Shown piece after piece: positions 17,601 to 25,414 of a stretch of DNA of 64,000 bases (position 1 is the first letter of the stretch; each line of letters begins with the position of its first letter). A program made the position numbers and the translations under genes. Below the pieces are notes generated by a model. The model was given only the letters and a program-made list of their open reading frames with translations. It had not been told where the DNA came from and made no database searches. The DNA comes from Bacteroidia bacterium (lineage in GTDB: Bacteria > Bacteroidota > Bacteroidia > Flavobacteriales > Flavobacteriaceae), in NCBI GenBank assembly GCA_030427865.1, contig JAUICK010000009.1, positions 1 through 64,000 on the forward strand, written 5' to 3'.

Positions 17601-18690
17601 AATTAGAAATTCCCCCAGTTAAATTCAACACTTTTAAATTTGGATATTTTTTCTTCATCCTTTCTGTTGCTCTGTAACTATTGAATCCTCTTTGACAAAC
17701 CATCACATAGGTTTTATCAAAATCGACTTCTATTTTTGAAGCATCGAATTTATTGATATGAATAGTTTGGTCTACCTCAAAAGGTAATTTTAGATTTTCT
17801 AAAACCGCTATAATTTCAAGAGTGTTATCTCCTAAACGTTCTTTCAGTTCTTTTGGAGATATTTGCCAATCTTTATTTTGTGTAGAACAGGCTAAATCAA
17901 AATAAGTTTGAGCTTTGAAAATTTTGGCGATTTTCTCTTTTAAAAAAGTTGGTTTTAGTTTCATTTTCAATTGCGTATTTTGAAGTGAGTTGTAAATCAA
18001 CAATTCATTAGTCAATGGTTTACCTACTTTTGTTATAATTTTTAACACCTCATTTACTTGTTGTGTTGCAATCATACCAACAATGGCATTTAAAGTTCCA
18101 GCTTCTTCACAATTTGGAATATCTGTTGCCATTTCTGGAAAAGCATCTCTTAAATTTGATGAGTAATTTCCGTCTTTTTGCAATACGTTAAATGTTGCCA
18201 CATAGCCATCAAATTTATACAAAGAACCGTATACCAAAGGTTTATTTTTAATCACACAAGCATCATTTAACAAATATTTTGTGGGTAAAGAATCTGTTCC
18301 ATCAACAACAATATCTACATTTTCAATCAAACTAAAAACGTTTTCTTTTGTTATAGGTTTGTTGGTAAAACTGACTTCCGTAAAAGGTGCTCTTTTCTTT
18401 ATAAATTCTGATAAAACGGCTGCTTTTGGTTTGCCAACATCTTCTAAACTATAAAAAACTTGTCTATGTAAATTTGTAACATCAACTGTATCAAAATCTA
18501 TTAAATGAAGTTGCCCAATTCCGCTTGCAGCCAAATACACAGCAATAGGACTTCCTAAACCTCCACAACCAACCACCAAAACAGAAGACTTTTGTAGTTT
18601 TTCTTGCCCAACTTCACCAATTTCTGGCAAAGTAATTTGACGTTTAAAAAGTTGATTTTTAGTAGTTTTCACAATTTGTATTTTTGTCAT
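17593..18690 (-). CDS. moeB: MoeB/ThiF-family adenylyltransferase fused to a rhodanese-like domain
   Basis: Activates the C-terminal glycine of a MoaD/ThiS-type sulfur carrier by adenylation. The N-terminal ThiF domain (about 15-250) has RQITLPEIGEVGQEKL, the nucleotide loop VVGCGGLGSP (37-46), DFDTVDVTNLHRQVFY and the cysteine segment IPNCEEAGTLNAIVGM. The CxxC zinc pairs of Escherichia coli MoeB are absent. The C-terminal rhodanese domain (about 265-365) keeps the active-site loop VCQRGFNSYRA, suggesting that it hands sulfur to the carrier. The ATG (18688-18690) lies at the edge of a palindromic repeat, so the first few residues may be repeat-derived; GTG seven codons in is the alternative. 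The context is the Moco operon. A role with ThiS cannot be excluded. Confidence 0.85.
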   Translation of the reverse strand: MTKIQIVKTTKNQLFKRQITLPEIGEVGQEKLQKSSVLVVGCGGLGSPIAVYLAASGIGQLHLIDFDTVDVTNLHRQVFYSLEDVGKPKAAVLSEFIKKRAPFTEVSFTNKPITKENVFSLIENVDIVVDGTDSLPTKYLLNDACVIKNKPLVYGSLYKFDGYVATFNVLQKDGNYSSNLRDAFPEMATDIPNCEEAGTLNAIVGMIATQQVNEVLKIITKVGKPLTNELLIYNSLQNTQLKMKLKPTFLKEKIAKIFKAQTYFDLACSTQNKDWQISPKELKERLGDNTLEIIAVLENLKLPFEVDQTIHINKFDASKIEVDFDKTYVMVCQRGFNSYRATERMKKKYPNLKVLNLTGGISNYE

Positions 18691-18783
18691 TTTGAGCGAA
18701 ATGAAATGGAGTCGAAAAATCTATATTCATTTACTGTTTTAAGTTGTTTTAATCTGAGATTTCTCCTATCGTCGAAATGACAT
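18686..18783. repeat. Palindromic repeat, two inverted half-units
   Basis: The left end begins GTCATTTTGAGCG and reaches GTCGAAAAATCT. The right end runs from AGATTTCTCC to GTCGAAATGACAT in the opposite sense, about 35 bases apart. The element fills the gap between mobA and the moeB-like gene and covers the latter's start codon. Other copies lie at 19.2 and 48.6 kb. Confidence 0.75.
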
Positions 18784-18787
18784 TTAG

Positions 18788-19939
18788 TTAATTTTTTATC
18801 TCCTTTTTAGCATCTTCAAATTCTTCTGGGGTATTAATATTTCTAATAATATCATCATCTATTTCAACAATTTCAACATCAGAATTGATCAACATTTTAC
18901 GTGGACAAGAATAGCCTTGTGCTAAATATTGCAATAAAATAGGATACGCTTTTGGTTCGTAAATCGTAATTAAAGGCTCTACAAAATCTTTGTTTTTTCC
19001 CTTTATTGCTGTAGCTGCTTTACTTGGATTTCTATGTTTTAATAACAACTGAATTACCTCATCATTTACAAAAGGAACATCTGTTGCCAATACAAACCAA
19101 GCAGCATTTGGGTCTTTTTGAAAAGCAGAACAAATGCCACCAAATGGACCTAAATTGTAAAATGCATCTGGAATTTGAGATTTCTCGACTTCGCTCGAAA
19201 TGACATTCGTTCTTTCATTGTCGCCTTGAGTGCAGTCGAAAGGTCTTACAGAATAATACGTTTTTAAATTGTTATTTTCTAACAACTCTTTGGCAACTTG
19301 TTTTTGAGGTTTTCCAAAATAATTCAATTCAGATTTATCTTGTCCCATTCTTGTGCTTTTTCCGCCAACTAAAACGAGTCCTTTTATTGGGGCAATTTTT
19401 TCTTGAATCAGATTATTAATATGATCTGCAATAGCATCTACCTCATCAATAGTGTAACAAGTACTATTTTTAATATTTGGATATTTCTCAACTAAAAAAT
19501 CGAAATATTCAGTTTCTGAATTGAGTTTTACCACAAACTGAATACTATCTAATTGAGCTAACCTTTTTAAAACAGAGGCTTCTTTAGCTTCGTCTAAAAT
19601 TAAAATCTGTTTTGCTCCTTGATAATGATTTCCGTTGATAAACACATAATCATACTGAGCGAAATCTAATCGTTGTTGGAACTTATTTACCATCTTAGAT
19701 GTAGCAACTTGCAAATTACCTTGATGATGAAAAGTATATTCAGAAATTTGATTTAATTCAACATCTTTTGCGTGTGATGCATCAAAATATGCTAATTTAT
19801 AATTATTTAATTTTTTAGAAATATTAGTAACTAAATTAGAAATATTACCACAATTTGTACCTAAGATTGAAATCTCATTTGGCGCAAAATTATCATTATT
19901 TCGTTTTTCTAAATTTGTATGTTTTTTATGTTTAGCCAT
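18788..19939 (-). CDS. mobA: MobA-type molybdenum cofactor guanylyltransferase with an N-terminal extension and a repeat-encoded insert
   Basis: Transfers GMP to molybdopterin. The C-terminal 195 residues form the MobA nucleotidyltransferase domain: GLVLVGGKSTRMGQDKSEL, then DAFYNLGPFGGICSAF, and WFVLATDVPFVNDEVIQLLL. The N-terminal 180 residues look like a MobB-type P-loop domain that has lost its loop (ILGTNCGNISNL instead of GxxxxGKS). Between the two MobA motifs about 24 residues (VRPFDCTQGDNERTNVISSE and following) are encoded by a palindromic repeat at 19176-19247, read in frame. I chose the ATG at 19939, which overlaps the moaC stop by 8 bases; a GTG seven codons upstream is possible. 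The insert lies in a loop, so the enzyme may still be active. Confidence 0.85.
   Translation of the reverse strand: MAKHKKHTNLEKRNNDNFAPNEISILGTNCGNISNLVTNISKKLNNYKLAYFDASHAKDVELNQISEYTFHHQGNLQVATSKMVNKFQQRLDFAQYDYVFINGNHYQGAKQILILDEAKEASVLKRLAQLDSIQFVVKLNSETEYFDFLVEKYPNIKNSTCYTIDEVDAIADHINNLIQEKIAPIKGLVLVGGKSTRMGQDKSELNYFGKPQKQVAKELLENNNLKTYYSVRPFDCTQGDNERTNVISSEVEKSQIPDAFYNLGPFGGICSAFQKDPNAAWFVLATDVPFVNDEVIQLLLKHRNPSKAATAIKGKNKDFVEPLITIYEPKAYPILLQYLAQGYSCPRKMLINSDVEIVEIDDDIIRNINTPEEFEDAKKEIKN
19176..19247. repeat. Palindromic repeat inside the mobA coding sequence
   Basis: Two inverted half-units: TGAGATTTCTCGACTTCGCT (from 19176), continuing to GAAATGAC, and the reverse-sense half TTGAGTGCAGTCGAAAGGTC near 19227-19246. 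The total is 72 bases, exactly 24 codons, with no stop in the mobA frame. It has the same architecture as the intergenic copies at 18.7 and 48.6 kb. Confidence 0.8.
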
Positions 19940-20405
19940 TTTTAATATCCGATTTTCCACCAGTTTTTTCTACTAATTTCACTTCTTTAATTACCATTCT
20001 CTGACTGATGCTTTTACACATATCATAAATGGTTAAACAAGTAATATTTGCTCCTGTTAAAGCTTCCATTTCTACACCTGTTTTTCCTTCTATAGTTACT
20101 TTACAAAACACTTCTATGTTTTCATCATCTACGATATTGATATCAACATCTACACCATTAATTAACAATGGATGACACATAGGAATCAACTCTGAGGTTT
20201 TTTTGACTCCTTGAATTCCTGCAATAATTGCGGTTTGAAAAACGGGTCCTTTTTTTGTGATTAATTCATCATTTGTAAAATGAGAAATTACTTTTTTTCC
20301 TAAAAACATAGTTGCTTTTGCAATGGCTGTTCTTTTGGTAATTTTCTTATCAGAAACGTTTACCATTTTAGGATTGTTCTTTGAATTTAAATGTGAAAAG
20401 CTCAT
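19932..20405 (-). CDS. moaC: Cyclic pyranopterin monophosphate synthase
   Basis: Second enzyme of Moco synthesis, acting with MoaA to make cPMP from GTP. The 157-residue length is standard. Family motifs are present in order: KRTAIAKATMFLG, IAGIQGVKKTSELIPMCHPL, and KTGVEMEALTGANITCLTIYDMCKS with the conserved GVEMEALT. The start is the ATG at 20403-20405 (MSFSHLNSKNNPKMVNVSDK). It follows the S23-like gene by 25 bases and overlaps mobA downstream. The operon order here is moaA, moeA, S23-like, moaC, mobA, moeB. Confidence 0.95.
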   Translation of the reverse strand: MSFSHLNSKNNPKMVNVSDKKITKRTAIAKATMFLGKKVISHFTNDELITKKGPVFQTAIIAGIQGVKKTSELIPMCHPLLINGVDVDINIVDDENIEVFCKVTIEGKTGVEMEALTGANITCLTIYDMCKSISQRMVIKEVKLVEKTGGKSDIKNG

Positions 20406-20422
20406 TTAAATAGTTTTTAGTT

Positions 20423-20826
20423 TTAAATGTTTAGTTTTTAGTTAGATTGCTTTGAGAAGTTTTAACAATTGAGGTTAAAATTCTTATTAATTCGTGAATA
20501 TCCAAAATTAGTGAATTTACATCTATATTTGTTAGTTCACTTTCCTTTAGTAACCTTAACCAATACTTAGTTTCTCTTGCTTCTTTAGAAGAAATAGACA
20601 GTTTTGCTATGAAATCTTTTTTACTTTGTCCAGCCAAAGCTTCTTCTATATTTGCTCCAATTGAAGTTCCACTTCTCAATATTTGATTAGAAATTACAAA
20701 TTCTTTTTCTTTTTGTAATTTTTTATAAAGCGAAATAATTTTCAATGAAAAATCAAAACTCTTTTTTTGGACGATACTTTCTTTCATAGCAATAATTTAA
20801 CTTAAGACTCAAAACTAAACATTTAA
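20423..20826. repeat. Inverted repeat bracketing the S23-like gene
   Basis: TTAAATGTTTAGTTTT (20423-20438) is the exact reverse complement of AAAACTAAACATTTAA (20811-20826). Similarity continues weakly outward (ACTA...ACTAT), giving about 30 bp of imperfect pairing. The arms enclose the four-helix-bundle gene almost exactly; its stop codon is inside one arm. In the operon mRNA the gene would be looped out on a 16-bp stem. This could be a mobile unit. Confidence 0.7.
20431..20787 (-). CDS. Four-helix-bundle protein of the S23/23S rRNA intervening-sequence family
   Basis: A 118-residue all-helical protein with the hallmarks of the S23/IVP family: FDFSLKIISLYKKLQKEKEF, QILRSGTSIGANIEEALAGQ, SKKDFIAKLSISSKEARET, and YWLRLLKESEL. 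Family members are encoded in intervening sequences of bacterial 23S rRNA genes or as free-standing genes. Their biochemical role is unclear; related bundles (Avd) bind nucleic acid. This copy interrupts the Moco operon between moeA and moaC and is bracketed by a 16-bp inverted repeat, which suggests insertion. There is no reason to link it to Moco synthesis. It reads in operon sense and spares the neighbours' reading frames. Confidence 0.88.
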   Translation of the reverse strand: MKESIVQKKSFDFSLKIISLYKKLQKEKEFVISNQILRSGTSIGANIEEALAGQSKKDFIAKLSISSKEARETKYWLRLLKESELTNIDVNSLILDIHELIRILTSIVKTSQSNLTKN

Positions 20827-20834
20827 CACTATAA

Positions 20835-22022
20835 TTAACTATATCGAATTACAGGAAAATTCTCTCCTTTTTTAAATTCTGTTTCTCCTTTTGGTAATTG
20901 AATAAAAGCATCTGCATTCACCAAACTTGCCAAATCTCCAGAACCATTTCCTTTGATAGGTGTTGCTACTAAATGTCCGAATTTGTAACTTAATTTTACT
21001 TGTAAAAAATAAGTTAAATTGGGTTTAAAAACAACATCTTCTGTTAGAATTGCGGTTTCTTCTTTAACCTCTATACCAACAGATTTGTAATACCAAGGAT
21101 AAAAATACGCTAAACAATTTACAAAAGTTGAAATTGGGTTTCCTGGAAATCCAAACACATTACATGTATCTGTTTTTCCGTAAAAAAAGGGTTTCCCAGG
21201 TCTTTGAGTTATTTTATGAAACAATTTTTCTACTTGTAATTCTTCAAAAACTTGGGGTAAAAAATCGAATTTTCCTTTACTTACAGCTCCACTAAACAAT
21301 AATACATCATACTCTTGTAAGTAAGTTGCAATTTTTTGTTTTAAAACAGGTTTATCATCAGTAATATGTGCTGTTTCTGAAGGAATATTTAATCGCTCTA
21401 ACAAAGATACCAAGGTAAATACATTGCTTCTACGTATTTGATGTTCTAAAGGAGTTTCATCAACACCAACCAATTCATCACCTGTAGAAATAATTAGTAT
21501 TTTGGGTTGTTTTGCTACTTTTACTTTGGATTTACCCACAGTTGCTAAAACTCCAATTTCTGCTGCTGATATGAGTTTATTTTGTTGAATTAAAACGTCT
21601 CCTTGCTTTCTGTCTTTTCCCTTTGGATGAACATTTTGGGCATCGCTAATACCTTCTGGTATTATTCTTGCGAATCCATTATTAATTTCTAAATCTTCAT
21701 AACGAATCACTGAATTTGCATTTTTTGGCAATACAGCTCCTGTCATTACTTCAATACAATTTTCTGAATCTTGTAACGTAATTTGTTTACTTCCAGCAGG
21801 TTGAATTCCTTCTATTTTAAATGTTCTTTGTCCGTTTTTAAAAGCGTTAAAATCGATTGCAATTCCATCCATAGAAACTCTATTGAATGGTGGAAAATCT
21901 CTATCTGCAACAATATCTTCTTTTAAAATTCTACCAACAGATTGTATAAATGGAATTTTCTCAACGCCAAAATTTTGAGCTGTATTTAATATTGTTTGTA
22001 AAGCTTGTTCTACTGAAATCAT
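20835..22022 (-). CDS. moeA: Molybdopterin molybdenumtransferase
   Basis: Inserts molybdate into adenylylated molybdopterin. The 395-residue protein has the family order: ILKEDIVADRDFPPFNRVSM near residue 30, EVMTGAVLPKNANSVIRYED near 90, the MoCF-binding segment ILIISTGDELVG, then LLFSGAVSKGKFDFLPQVF, KITQRPGKPFFYG and FGFPGNPISTFV. The start is the ATG at 22020-22022. A 90-base gap containing an imperfect AT-rich inverted repeat separates it from moaA upstream. The S23-like unit follows 8 bases after its stop. Confidence 0.95.
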   Translation of the reverse strand: MISVEQALQTILNTAQNFGVEKIPFIQSVGRILKEDIVADRDFPPFNRVSMDGIAIDFNAFKNGQRTFKIEGIQPAGSKQITLQDSENCIEVMTGAVLPKNANSVIRYEDLEINNGFARIIPEGISDAQNVHPKGKDRKQGDVLIQQNKLISAAEIGVLATVGKSKVKVAKQPKILIISTGDELVGVDETPLEHQIRRSNVFTLVSLLERLNIPSETAHITDDKPVLKQKIATYLQEYDVLLFSGAVSKGKFDFLPQVFEELQVEKLFHKITQRPGKPFFYGKTDTCNVFGFPGNPISTFVNCLAYFYPWYYKSVGIEVKEETAILTEDVVFKPNLTYFLQVKLSYKFGHLVATPIKGNGSGDLASLVNADAFIQLPKGETEFKKGENFPVIRYS

Positions 22023-22112
22023 AAATAATTGTATAATCGTTTATTTGTTAAATTGTGTAATTGAAAACGTTTTATTCTAATAGTTAAACAATTTCACAAC
22101 TACACTTTTTTT

Positions 22113-23105
22113 TTAACCTCCAATTGTACTCATACTTTCAGAAATATTTCCTTTTTTACGGTTTGATTCTGCTATAAAACCATTTTCGGGTTTGTCTTTT
22201 ACCAAACTTAAAAAGAGTTCTTTTAGATCATCATTACTTGCTCCATTTCTAATAAAATCTCGCAAATTAAAAACGCCATCATCAAACAAACAATTTTTAA
22301 AAGTTCCTGTACTTGTAATTCTTATTCGGTTACAATCACCACAAATAGTTCTTGTAAATGCAGGAATTATTCCAACAGAACCTAAATGTCCTTCAATTTT
22401 ATAATTTTTAGATGTTGATGATTTTTCAGCTTTAATTTCATCCACAGAAAACTCAGTTTTTATCTCGTTTAAAATCTTTTTAAATGTCCAGTTTTCTTGC
22501 ATATCACGTTGTCCTTTTCCGTTAAAAGGCATTTCTTCAATAAAACGTACAGCAACATTTTTATCTTTTGTCAATCTTACAAAATCCACAATTTCATCAG
22601 TATTAAAACCAGATTGTACCACTACATTCAGTTTTAAATTCAGACTACTTTTTTCAAGCAATTCAAAAGTTTTATAGACTTCTGGAAATACATCACGTCT
22701 TGTTATTTTTGCAAACTTATCACGTTGCAAACTGTCTATACTTAAATTAATATTTTTTACTTTTTTAAGCGATTCAATTTTATCAATATGATGCGAAATT
22801 AATGCGCCATTTGTAGTGATATTGATAGCATCTAACAAATCGTTATAAGACAACATTTCTAAAAAACCTACAAAATCTTTACGCACAAAAGGCTCACCAC
22901 CTGTTAAACGTACTTTTTTTACACCTAATTCTGTAAGCACACGAATTAATCTGTACATTTCCTTAAAAGAAAGTAACTCTTGTCTTGGCACAATATCTAT
23001 TCCGTGAGCAGGCATACAGTATTGACAACGTAAATTACAACGATCTGTTACAGCCAATCGCACGTATTCCATTTGTCTTCCAAAACTGTCTATTAATTTG
23101 TTCAT
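22113..23105 (-). CDS. moaA: GTP 3',8-cyclase (radical SAM)
   Basis: Radical SAM enzyme that starts Moco synthesis by cyclising GTP. The N-terminal [4Fe-4S] motif is CNLRCQYC (Cys23, 27 and 30). VRLTGGEPFVRKDF follows, as does INITTNGALI. The second cluster motif is CGDCNRIRITSTGTFKNC near residue 260. The protein ends in the catalytically important double glycine (SMSTIGG). The 330-residue length is normal and the start is the ATG at 23103-23105. It leads the Moco gene run, but no moaD or moaE accompanies it in this window. Confidence 0.96.
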   Translation of the reverse strand: MNKLIDSFGRQMEYVRLAVTDRCNLRCQYCMPAHGIDIVPRQELLSFKEMYRLIRVLTELGVKKVRLTGGEPFVRKDFVGFLEMLSYNDLLDAINITTNGALISHHIDKIESLKKVKNINLSIDSLQRDKFAKITRRDVFPEVYKTFELLEKSSLNLKLNVVVQSGFNTDEIVDFVRLTKDKNVAVRFIEEMPFNGKGQRDMQENWTFKKILNEIKTEFSVDEIKAEKSSTSKNYKIEGHLGSVGIIPAFTRTICGDCNRIRITSTGTFKNCLFDDGVFNLRDFIRNGASNDDLKELFLSLVKDKPENGFIAESNRKKGNISESMSTIGG

Positions 23106-23158
23106 AAGGTTTGCTAAAGTATAACCTTTAACTGTTTGATTTTATGACTTTAATCACT

Positions 23159-23572
23159 TTAATTTGGCAATTTCTTACTTACCACCCCATACATAAAGGT
23201 GCCTAAAAGTGCTCCTACTAATAGGATAATTGCAGGAATTGCTTTAAATCCAAAAATAACAAAAATTGGTGCTGCACAAGCGCCAGATACTCCCCAGCCT
23301 AAACCAAAGAATGTTCCTCCAATAATGGTTCTAAACAATCCTTTTTTCTTTTCTTTTGGATAAATTCTATTTCCTTTGATGTCTTTTATTTTTCCCGACT
23401 TAAATAATTGCATAAAAATCATTGAAATAATAACCGCACTTCCAATAATACCAAACATATGGAAAGATTGAAATGTAAACATTTCATAAAAACGGTACCA
23501 AGAAATGGCTTGACTTTTGCTTAATACAATTGCAAAAAAGATTCCTAATAATAAAAATTTGATGTTTTTCAT
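23159..23572 (-). CDS. YeeE/YedE-family membrane protein, small partner (DUF6691-type)
   Basis: A 137-residue inner-membrane protein with four hydrophobic segments. It resembles half of a YeeE/YedE sulfur-compound permease. It keeps the cysteine segment GLGWGVSGACAAPIFVIFG (about residue 95). I chose the ATG at 23570-23572 (MKNIKFLLLGIFFA), two bases after the stop of the upstream YeeE gene, because an in-frame start further upstream would overlap that gene and add a non-membrane leader. It probably pairs with the next gene to form a two-subunit transporter for thiosulfate or another reduced sulfur compound, which would fit the sulfur demand of Moco synthesis. The substrate is inferred. Confidence 0.82.
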   Translation of the reverse strand: MKNIKFLLLGIFFAIVLSKSQAISWYRFYEMFTFQSFHMFGIIGSAVIISMIFMQLFKSGKIKDIKGNRIYPKEKKKGLFRTIIGGTFFGLGWGVSGACAAPIFVIFGFKAIPAIILLVGALLGTFMYGVVSKKLPN

Positions 23573-23574
23573 AG

Positions 23575-24132
23575 CTAAAATAAAATAGGGATTATAAACC
23601 AAGTTGCAATAATACCACCAATAAAAAAGCCTATTACTGCTAATAACGATGGTAATTGCAAGCTACTTAAACCTGTAATTGCATGCCCAGAAGTACATCC
23701 TCCTGCATAACGTGTTCCAAAACCAATACATACTCCAGAAATTAACAGAATAAAGAATCCTTTTAGAGAAAAAACAACTTCTTCTCCAAAAATTTCATCA
23801 GGAAAATATTGTTTCCCAACATTAGAAAACCCTAAATCTGCCAATTCTTGAACTGTTGTTGGATTTAAATCTATGGTTTGTTCTGGAATTAAAAATTTTG
23901 CAGAAATAATTCCACCAATAAGTAACCCTACAACAAACATTAATGCAAAATCGCGTTCTTTCCAATCTTTTTTAAAATAATCTGATACTTTACCTGCTCC
24001 AGCCATAGTACATAAAGTTTCGAAGTTGGTTGATGCTCCAAAATTTTTGCCGAAGTAAAAATAAAGCAATAACGAAAGTGCTATTAGTGGCCCGCTAATA
24101 AACCAAGCCCAAGGTTGTTGTATAAAATCCAT
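23575..24132 (-). CDS. YeeE/YedE-family sulfur-compound transporter subunit
   Basis: A 185-residue inner-membrane protein with about four to five hydrophobic helices. The family signature RYAGGCTSGHAITGLSSLQL near residue 150 contains the cysteine thought to relay thiosulfate in TsuA-type channels; another Cys lies in GVCIGFGTRY. A segment near FETLCTMAGAGKVSDYF adds a further conserved Cys. It is translated just upstream of its small partner (2-base gap) and 2 bases from waaA on the other side, so all three are likely one transcript. Import of thiosulfate or sulfide is inferred from family and cysteines only. Confidence 0.85.
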   Translation of the reverse strand: MDFIQQPWAWFISGPLIALSLLLYFYFGKNFGASTNFETLCTMAGAGKVSDYFKKDWKERDFALMFVVGLLIGGIISAKFLIPEQTIDLNPTTVQELADLGFSNVGKQYFPDEIFGEEVVFSLKGFFILLISGVCIGFGTRYAGGCTSGHAITGLSSLQLPSLLAVIGFFIGGIIATWFIIPILF

Positions 24133-24134
24133 AA

Positions 24135-25367
24135 TTAAATTTTATCTTTTAAATAATTTATAATTTGTTTTGTAGCACCCAAATTATCTTGGATGTATTT
24201 TTTATTGATAATTCCAGTTAATTTCCTGAAATTTTCATCTTCTTTAAATTCGTTTAAATTGGCATTTAACTCTTTTTGATTGCTGATTGAAATACAACCT
24301 CCAATTTTTACCAAATCTACAGCTTCTTTAAATTTGTCGTATTTATTTCCAATCACTACAGGAATTCCAAAAGTTGCGGGTTCTAAAATATTATGTAACC
24401 CTGTTTTTAAACCTCCACCTACATAAGCTACATCTGCAGCTGCGTAAATTTTTGTAAGAATACCTATTGTATCTATTATAAAAATCTGATATTTTGACAA
24501 ATCTTCATCAGCTTTAGCTGAATATAAAACTGTTTTTTTTGTGATTGATTTTTGCAACGCTACAATTGCATCACTTTTGATATTGTGAGGCGCAATGATA
24601 AATTTTTCGTTTTCTGAAGCTTGATTATTGATGTAATTTACCAACAATTCTTCATCTTCTTTCCAAGTACTGCCTGCTACAATTGTATATTTTTTATCTT
24701 TAAACTCATCAATAAAATCAAGTGAATTGTCTTGTTCTAAAATTTTAGAAACTCTATCAAAACGTGTATCACCGGCAATAGTAACATTGTTTAAATTGAT
24801 TGAATTTAATAGTTTTTTAGAATTCTCATCTTGCACAAAAAAGTGATGAAAAGCTTGTAAAGATTGCCTCATAAAGCCTCCATAATTCTTAAAAAACAAT
24901 TGTTTTTCTCTTAAAATTCCAGATACTAAAATGGTGGGAATTTCTTTTTGTTTTAATGTATTTAAAAAGTTTGGCCAAAATTCATATTTAATAAAAATTG
25001 CAAAAATTGGGTTTACTTTTTCAATAAATTTTTTTGCTTTTAATTTAGAGTCTAATGGCAAATAACAAACCACATCAGCTAAATTGTAATTTTTTCTGAT
25101 TTCATATCCAGAAGGAGAAAAAAAAGTAACTAAAATTTGACAATTACTAAACTTGCTTTTTACCTCTTCGATTATGGGCCTTGCTTGTTCGAATTCGCCC
25201 AAAGATGCCGCATGAAACCAAATGGTTTTTTTTTCTTTTAATGGGTAAAGTTTTGAGAATGTTTCTTTTCTGCCATCAACAAAAAGCTTTATTTTTTTAC
25301 TGAAAATAGCAATAATTGGTAATACTAAAGATACCAGAAAAATTAAAAAACTGTACAAAATTTTCAT
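24135..25367 (-). CDS. waaA: 3-deoxy-D-manno-octulosonic acid (Kdo) transferase
   Basis: Glycosyltransferase family 30 enzyme that attaches Kdo to lipid A precursor at the inner membrane. It has 410 residues with an N-terminal membrane anchor (YSFLIFLVSLVLPIIAIFS). Family segments include KKTIWFHAASLGEFEQARPI, VTFFSPSGYEIRKNY, CYLPLDSK, KYEFWPNFL, GDTRFDRV and VGGGLKTGLHNILEPATFGI. The start is the ATG at 25365-25367. It lies downstream of the small-RNA terminator at 25421-25449, so it probably has a separate promoter, though none is obvious. Confidence 0.94.
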   Translation of the reverse strand: MKILYSFLIFLVSLVLPIIAIFSKKIKLFVDGRKETFSKLYPLKEKKTIWFHAASLGEFEQARPIIEEVKSKFSNCQILVTFFSPSGYEIRKNYNLADVVCYLPLDSKLKAKKFIEKVNPIFAIFIKYEFWPNFLNTLKQKEIPTILVSGILREKQLFFKNYGGFMRQSLQAFHHFFVQDENSKKLLNSINLNNVTIAGDTRFDRVSKILEQDNSLDFIDEFKDKKYTIVAGSTWKEDEELLVNYINNQASENEKFIIAPHNIKSDAIVALQKSITKKTVLYSAKADEDLSKYQIFIIDTIGILTKIYAAADVAYVGGGLKTGLHNILEPATFGIPVVIGNKYDKFKEAVDLVKIGGCISISNQKELNANLNEFKEDENFRKLTGIINKKYIQDNLGATKQIINYLKDKI

Positions 25368-25414
25368 TGCAGTAAAAGTACAAAATAGTAGGTACTCTAT
25401 TTAACAAATAACAT

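Noticed and set aside
18686..19247. CRISPR-like repeats
   Set aside because: The repeats are inverted, unevenly spaced, and have no uniform spacers or cas genes. They are REP-like.
22040..22100. Imperfect inverted repeat between moaA and moeA, considered as a Moco riboswitch
   Set aside because: The arms pair at about 15 of 19 positions but are almost all A/T, and nothing resembles the known Moco riboswitch core.
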